The notes under the pieces were generated by a model. That model was not told the origin of the DNA and did not search any database. It saw only the letters and a list, made by a program, of their open reading frames with translations. Positions 5,468 to 7,908 of a stretch of 7,908 nucleotides of DNA are shown here, in pieces. This DNA is from Firmicutes bacterium UBA5500 (GTDB lineage Bacteria; Bacillota; UBA994; UBA5500). Numbering within the stretch: position 1 is the first letter of the stretch; every line of letters starts with the position of its first letter. Location: contig DIPA01000085.1 of assembly GCA_002427055.1 (NCBI GenBank), forward strand, positions 1-7,908. Direction: 5' to 3'. A program made the position numbers and the translations under genes.

Positions 5468-6503
5468 GTTGGGATCTCCAGTATTTTGACATTCTATCAG
5501 CATGTTTATGAGTATACTCCGTTAGGTGTAAAGCTGTCTCTATCAATTCATCTTCGGCGCGGTAGTCAAACAGCTGCTTGCTTTGCCTGGTTTCAAAGAC
5601 CCAGTCCTCGGTAATCGGATTAGCCACGAAATAGTTGATGGTTTCCTGCAATGCTGCCCGTAAATCATAGCGCTCACGATAGCCGAGAGCCTCCAATTTA
5701 CCAGTGGAAAGCACATAGAGGCCGGACTCAGCTAGGGGCACCTTCCATAGGATATCCTCCTTGGGCAGCCCAAACAAGGACATTTTTCTACCAAATAGCT
5801 CTTCAGCCAAGTGAATCAGGTCGCGGAAATTCTGGAAATGGCGATGCCCAGAATTGTAGATTTGACCGATGCTAGCAGGCTCTGTAAGTAAGAAGGCTAA
5901 TTGCTCAGCCACATTTCCCGCATACTCTCGCTGATTAACTCCCCAGCCAAAATCGGGCAGTAACATCTTTTGACGACCATCAAGGAAACGCTTGATGAAA
6001 TACCATTCGCGAGCTTGATAATCGTAGGGCCCATAGACAGCTGGCAAGCGCAATACAGTGGCAGGGAAGCCAATAGACTGATACGCCTCCATCAGCGCCT
6101 CCTCGGCTTTCACCTTGTTATATCCATACGCCATACTAGGGTCATCTTCCAGCAGATCGGTCTCACGAATTGGGGCTGGGACTAACTTCTCCTTATACAC
6201 ACTGCGTGTGCTGATGAACAGGAAATGACCCACCTTGCCTCGCAGAGCTTCCACACTGGTCCTTATGTCTGCTGCATTATAGGCCATCATATCGATGGCA
6301 GCATCAAACTCCATGCCGCTCAATTTCTCTGCTAGTTGCCCTGGCTGGTGCCTATCTCCCACCAAGACGTTCACACCCTCTAATTCGTCCGAAAGTGAAC
6401 GAGTCCCCCGATTAAATAAGTAAACTTGATGACCCGCCGACAATAGTCTAGGTACGAGATGCCTTCCGATGAAACGAGTGCCGCCGATTATTAAAACCTT
6501 CAT
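5460..6503 (-). CDS. NAD-dependent epimerase/dehydratase-like extended SDR
   Basis: The protein has 347 residues. The ATG at 6503 has GGGGAG 6 nt upstream. It is an extended short-chain dehydrogenase/reductase. The Rossmann nucleotide-binding motif is GGTRFIG (7-13) after the strand KVLII, with NRGT at 31-34 at the end of the second strand. The catalytic region has ISTRSVY (97-103) and YGYNK (126-130), the YxxxK pair. LRLPAVYGPYD (151-161) is the usual substrate-domain entry of sugar-nucleotide epimerases. Relatives often act on nucleotide sugars or are mRNA-binding/isoflavone-reductase-like; nothing in the context fixes the substrate. It is cytoplasmic. The C-terminal 45 residues (about 303-347) are charged and extend beyond the usual SDR core. 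It is the first gene of a three-gene leftward operon with DUF1294 and the L12-like protein, and it is divergent from the exported membrane protein at 6602. Confidence 0.85.
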   Translation of the reverse strand: MKVLIIGGTRFIGRHLVPRLLSAGHQVYLFNRGTRSLSDELEGVNVLVGDRHQPGQLAEKLSGMEFDAAIDMMAYNAADIRTSVEALRGKVGHFLFISTRSVYKEKLVPAPIRETDLLEDDPSMAYGYNKVKAEEALMEAYQSIGFPATVLRLPAVYGPYDYQAREWYFIKRFLDGRQKMLLPDFGWGVNQREYAGNVAEQLAFLLTEPASIGQIYNSGHRHFQNFRDLIHLAEELFGRKMSLFGLPKEDILWKVPLAESGLYVLSTGKLEALGYRERYDLRAALQETINYFVANPITEDWVFETRQSKQLFDYRAEDELIETALHLTEYTHKHADRMSKYWRSQHG

Positions 6504-6601
6504 GTACTACTCCCCTTTCAATGGGTTTGATTGGATACCGGGAAGGGAAAAGCGTACTGGTGGTGAATTGTTAACCAAGCAAAGAACACGGGGGGATCAT
6601 A

Positions 6602-7507
6602 GTGGCTAAGCTGGTAAGGGAAAGAAACCACTTGATGGTTAGGAGTACAAGAATAGGCTTTATGTTGCTCGGCATTTTAACCCTGTCAATTATGTTTCCG
6701 TTGATGGCTCGCGCAGACGTAGGGCCTAAACCATCCATAGTTATCGATTTCATCGGACTTGAAGGACAAACATATTACACGACGTTGCTCTCTAATGCAA
6801 AGTCCACCGGCCCTCACTCAGTTCTTAACGAGGATAGTTCGTATGCGCGATATGCGGAGGGCGACGAAAACTATGAGGTCTTCCTGAAATTTGTGGAGTA
6901 CCATGATGCGGACGGTTACTATTTTTTGCAGTTCTTTCAAGACTGCACTGAGTCCAACCAATTTAGCTGGACCTACTACCCGCCCAAGATGTTCAAAATA
7001 CTGCTGTATTTCCCCGAAACAGACCATTTTACTGTAAGTGACGACGTCTACGAGCGTTATGCCTTTGACAGTTATTTCACCGCTGAGATTTCCGATACCG
7101 GCCTTTCTGTTGAAAGGTCCTATGACTATACCGCTGAAGCGCTCTCCCTGGCTATCCGTATAGCCCTTACTATTCTAGCTGAACTGGCTATTGCCCTGCT
7201 GTTTGGCTTTCGGGAAAGAAAACTGTTTCACTTTATCGCCCTCGTTAATGTCATAACACAGGGGGGCCTTAACTTAGCATTGAACATCATCAATTATCGT
7301 TCAGGGGCACTGGCTCTTGTTTTCTTCTACATTCTATTGGAAATTGCGGTAGTCATAGTAGAAGCGATCGTTTATACGCTGTACTTAGAAAAAGGCGGCG
7401 TCCAACCGATTCCCCGCTGGAAGCCAGGCTTGTACGCCTTGGTGGCCAATGCTGCTTCCTTTGCTATAGGGCTCAAACTAGCATTCTGGCTCCCTGGGAT
7501 CTTTTGA
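6602..7507 (+). CDS. Exported or membrane protein with four C-terminal TM segments
   Basis: The protein has 301 residues from a GTG at 6602, chosen because GGGGGG lies 6 nt upstream; an ATG at 6635 is the alternative but has a poor site. A basic N-terminus and hydrophobic stretch (IGFMLLGILTLSIMFPL) end in ARA before DVGPKPS, a signal peptide with likely cleavage near residue 38. Residues about 39-178 form an extracytoplasmic domain rich in Tyr, Phe and Asp, with a single Cys. Four hydrophobic helices follow, at about 183-202, 209-230, 236-262 and 277-298. The DVGPKPS start of the mature domain is a pattern I associate with uncharacterised Firmicute membrane proteins. The function is unknown; a sensor or envelope role would be guesswork. 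It is the only confident rightward gene. It is divergent from the SDR operon (98 nt apart) and convergent with the AlkD fragment, with no clear terminator between them. Confidence 0.8.
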   Translation: MAKLVRERNHLMVRSTRIGFMLLGILTLSIMFPLMARADVGPKPSIVIDFIGLEGQTYYTTLLSNAKSTGPHSVLNEDSSYARYAEGDENYEVFLKFVEYHDADGYYFLQFFQDCTESNQFSWTYYPPKMFKILLYFPETDHFTVSDDVYERYAFDSYFTAEISDTGLSVERSYDYTAEALSLAIRIALTILAELAIALLFGFRERKLFHFIALVNVITQGGLNLALNIINYRSGALALVFFYILLEIAVVIVEAIVYTLYLEKGGVQPIPRWKPGLYALVANAASFAIGLKLAFWLPGIF

Positions 7508-7551
7508 TGCCAAAACTCGTCGGTATTCAATATTGGTAGCGACCTGATTGG

Positions 7552-7719
7552 CTAGTTCCTGATAGCCTTCTTGCTCATAGCTTTGAGGAAATCGCGGCTG
7601 AGTTTTCTGCGCTCGGGCGTCGGAATGCCGAGAAACGAAAACTGATTCCGCATATAGGCACTCATGGGTGCAGCCTTTTCAGGGTTTGCAGCAGCCCTGA
7701 AGATAGCAAATATGGCCAT
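7552..7719 (-). pseudogene. DNA alkylation repair enzyme (AlkD-type), N-terminal fragment
   Basis: A 55-codon frame starts at the ATG at 7719, with an excellent AAGGAGGT just upstream, and stops at the TAG at 7552-7554. Residues 10-46 (AANPEKAAPMSAYMRNQF, then SFLGIPTPERRKLSRDFLK) match the start of the AlkD-type DNA alkylation repair family, HEAT-like-repeat glycosylases that remove alkylated bases. The family is normally above 200 residues, so about three quarters are missing. After RDFLK the sequence no longer resembles AlkD in any frame. Another frame from about 7600 to 7478 (SYEQEGYQELANQVATNIEY) looks like protein and overlaps the 3' end of the rightward gene. I infer a deletion junction near 7590. 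The fragment lacks the catalytic region. Confidence 0.7.
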
Positions 7720-7759
7720 ATAGACCTCCTTCCAACTTACAGCTCTGTCTCATCGCAGG

Positions 7760-7906
7760 TCACAGGATACAAGCAATCGGGCGTCCTAACGCTAGTGGAT
7801 CAAAGATCGTCTCCTGCCAACGCTGAAGCGCTGCCGGAAACCAAGCAGCCCACTCCTTTGCCCGGCTATACTGGCAGCAAACGAAGAGCAGCACGCTGAG
7901 CGAAAA
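7760..7906 (-). CDS. Partial hypothetical protein, C-terminal 48 residues
   Basis: An open frame enters from the right edge of the window and ends at the TGA at 7760-7762. It reads LSVLLFVCC, then AKEWAAWFPAALQRWQETIF, then DPLALGRPIACIL. This is amphipathic and Trp-rich, like the end of a real protein, but I do not recognise it. The stop is 40 nt before the ATG of the AlkD fragment, and that gene's Shine-Dalgarno lies in the gap, which fits a small operon. A 48-codon open run could also be chance, so confidence is limited. Confidence 0.4.
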   Translation of the reverse strand, partial: FSLSVLLFVCCQYSRAKEWAAWFPAALQRWQETIFDPLALGRPIACIL

Positions 7907-7908
7907 AT

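Noticed and set aside
1..7908. CRISPR array, tRNA or rRNA genes, transposase genes
   Set aside because: No regularly spaced repeats, no cloverleaf with a TTCGA arm, no rRNA text, and no frame with transposase or nuclease motifs were seen on either strand.

Overview
The window reads as a chromosomal accessory region of a Gram-positive, probably clostridial bacterium (Peptococcaceae-like is my guess). The reasons are strong purine-rich Shine-Dalgarno sites (AAGGAGG, GGAGGG, GGGGAG) before most genes, a lipoprotein signal, and the gene families present. The taxon is inference; no rRNA or other marker is in the window. Almost everything is on the minus strand, and intact genes alternate with broken ones.

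Layout from left to right. 16-522 (minus) is an AT-rich hypothetical gene. 523-962 has no convincing full gene; its right part (about 748-957, read on the plus strand) is a highly structured, GC-rich block that I interpret as a HEARO / IsrB-type omega RNA without its nuclease gene. It sits directly after an ATGA, next to a short leftover reading frame. 963-2297 is a two-gene minus-strand unit: a small gene stopped by an in-frame TAG, then a 312-residue protein ending in one WG-type repeat. 2371-3160 is a lipoprotein gene with a DxDxDG calcium-loop-like motif, apparently frameshifted in its signal peptide and again in its 3' half, where an 18-bp perfect palindrome lies. 3318-4082 is an intact uracil-DNA-glycosylase-like gene. 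4193-4612 is the 3' half of a metallophosphoesterase gene whose 5' half is missing, abutting a strong terminator hairpin.

4747-6503 is a healthy three-gene minus-strand operon: an NAD-dependent epimerase/dehydratase-like SDR, a DUF1294 membrane protein whose start overlaps the SDR stop by 8 nt, and a membrane-anchored coiled-coil protein with an L7/L12-C-terminal-like tail. The hairpin at 4608-4654 ends it. Divergently, 6602-7507 (plus) encodes an exported protein with four membrane segments. 7552-7719 (minus) is only the N-terminus of an AlkD-type DNA alkylation repair gene, preceded by the 3' end of an unidentified frame that runs off the window (7760-7906).

The strongest theme is gene decay (five broken or truncated genes in under 8 kb) beside a probable orphan mobile-element guide RNA. 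Several breaks could instead be assembly or sequencing indels; read-level checking would separate these.
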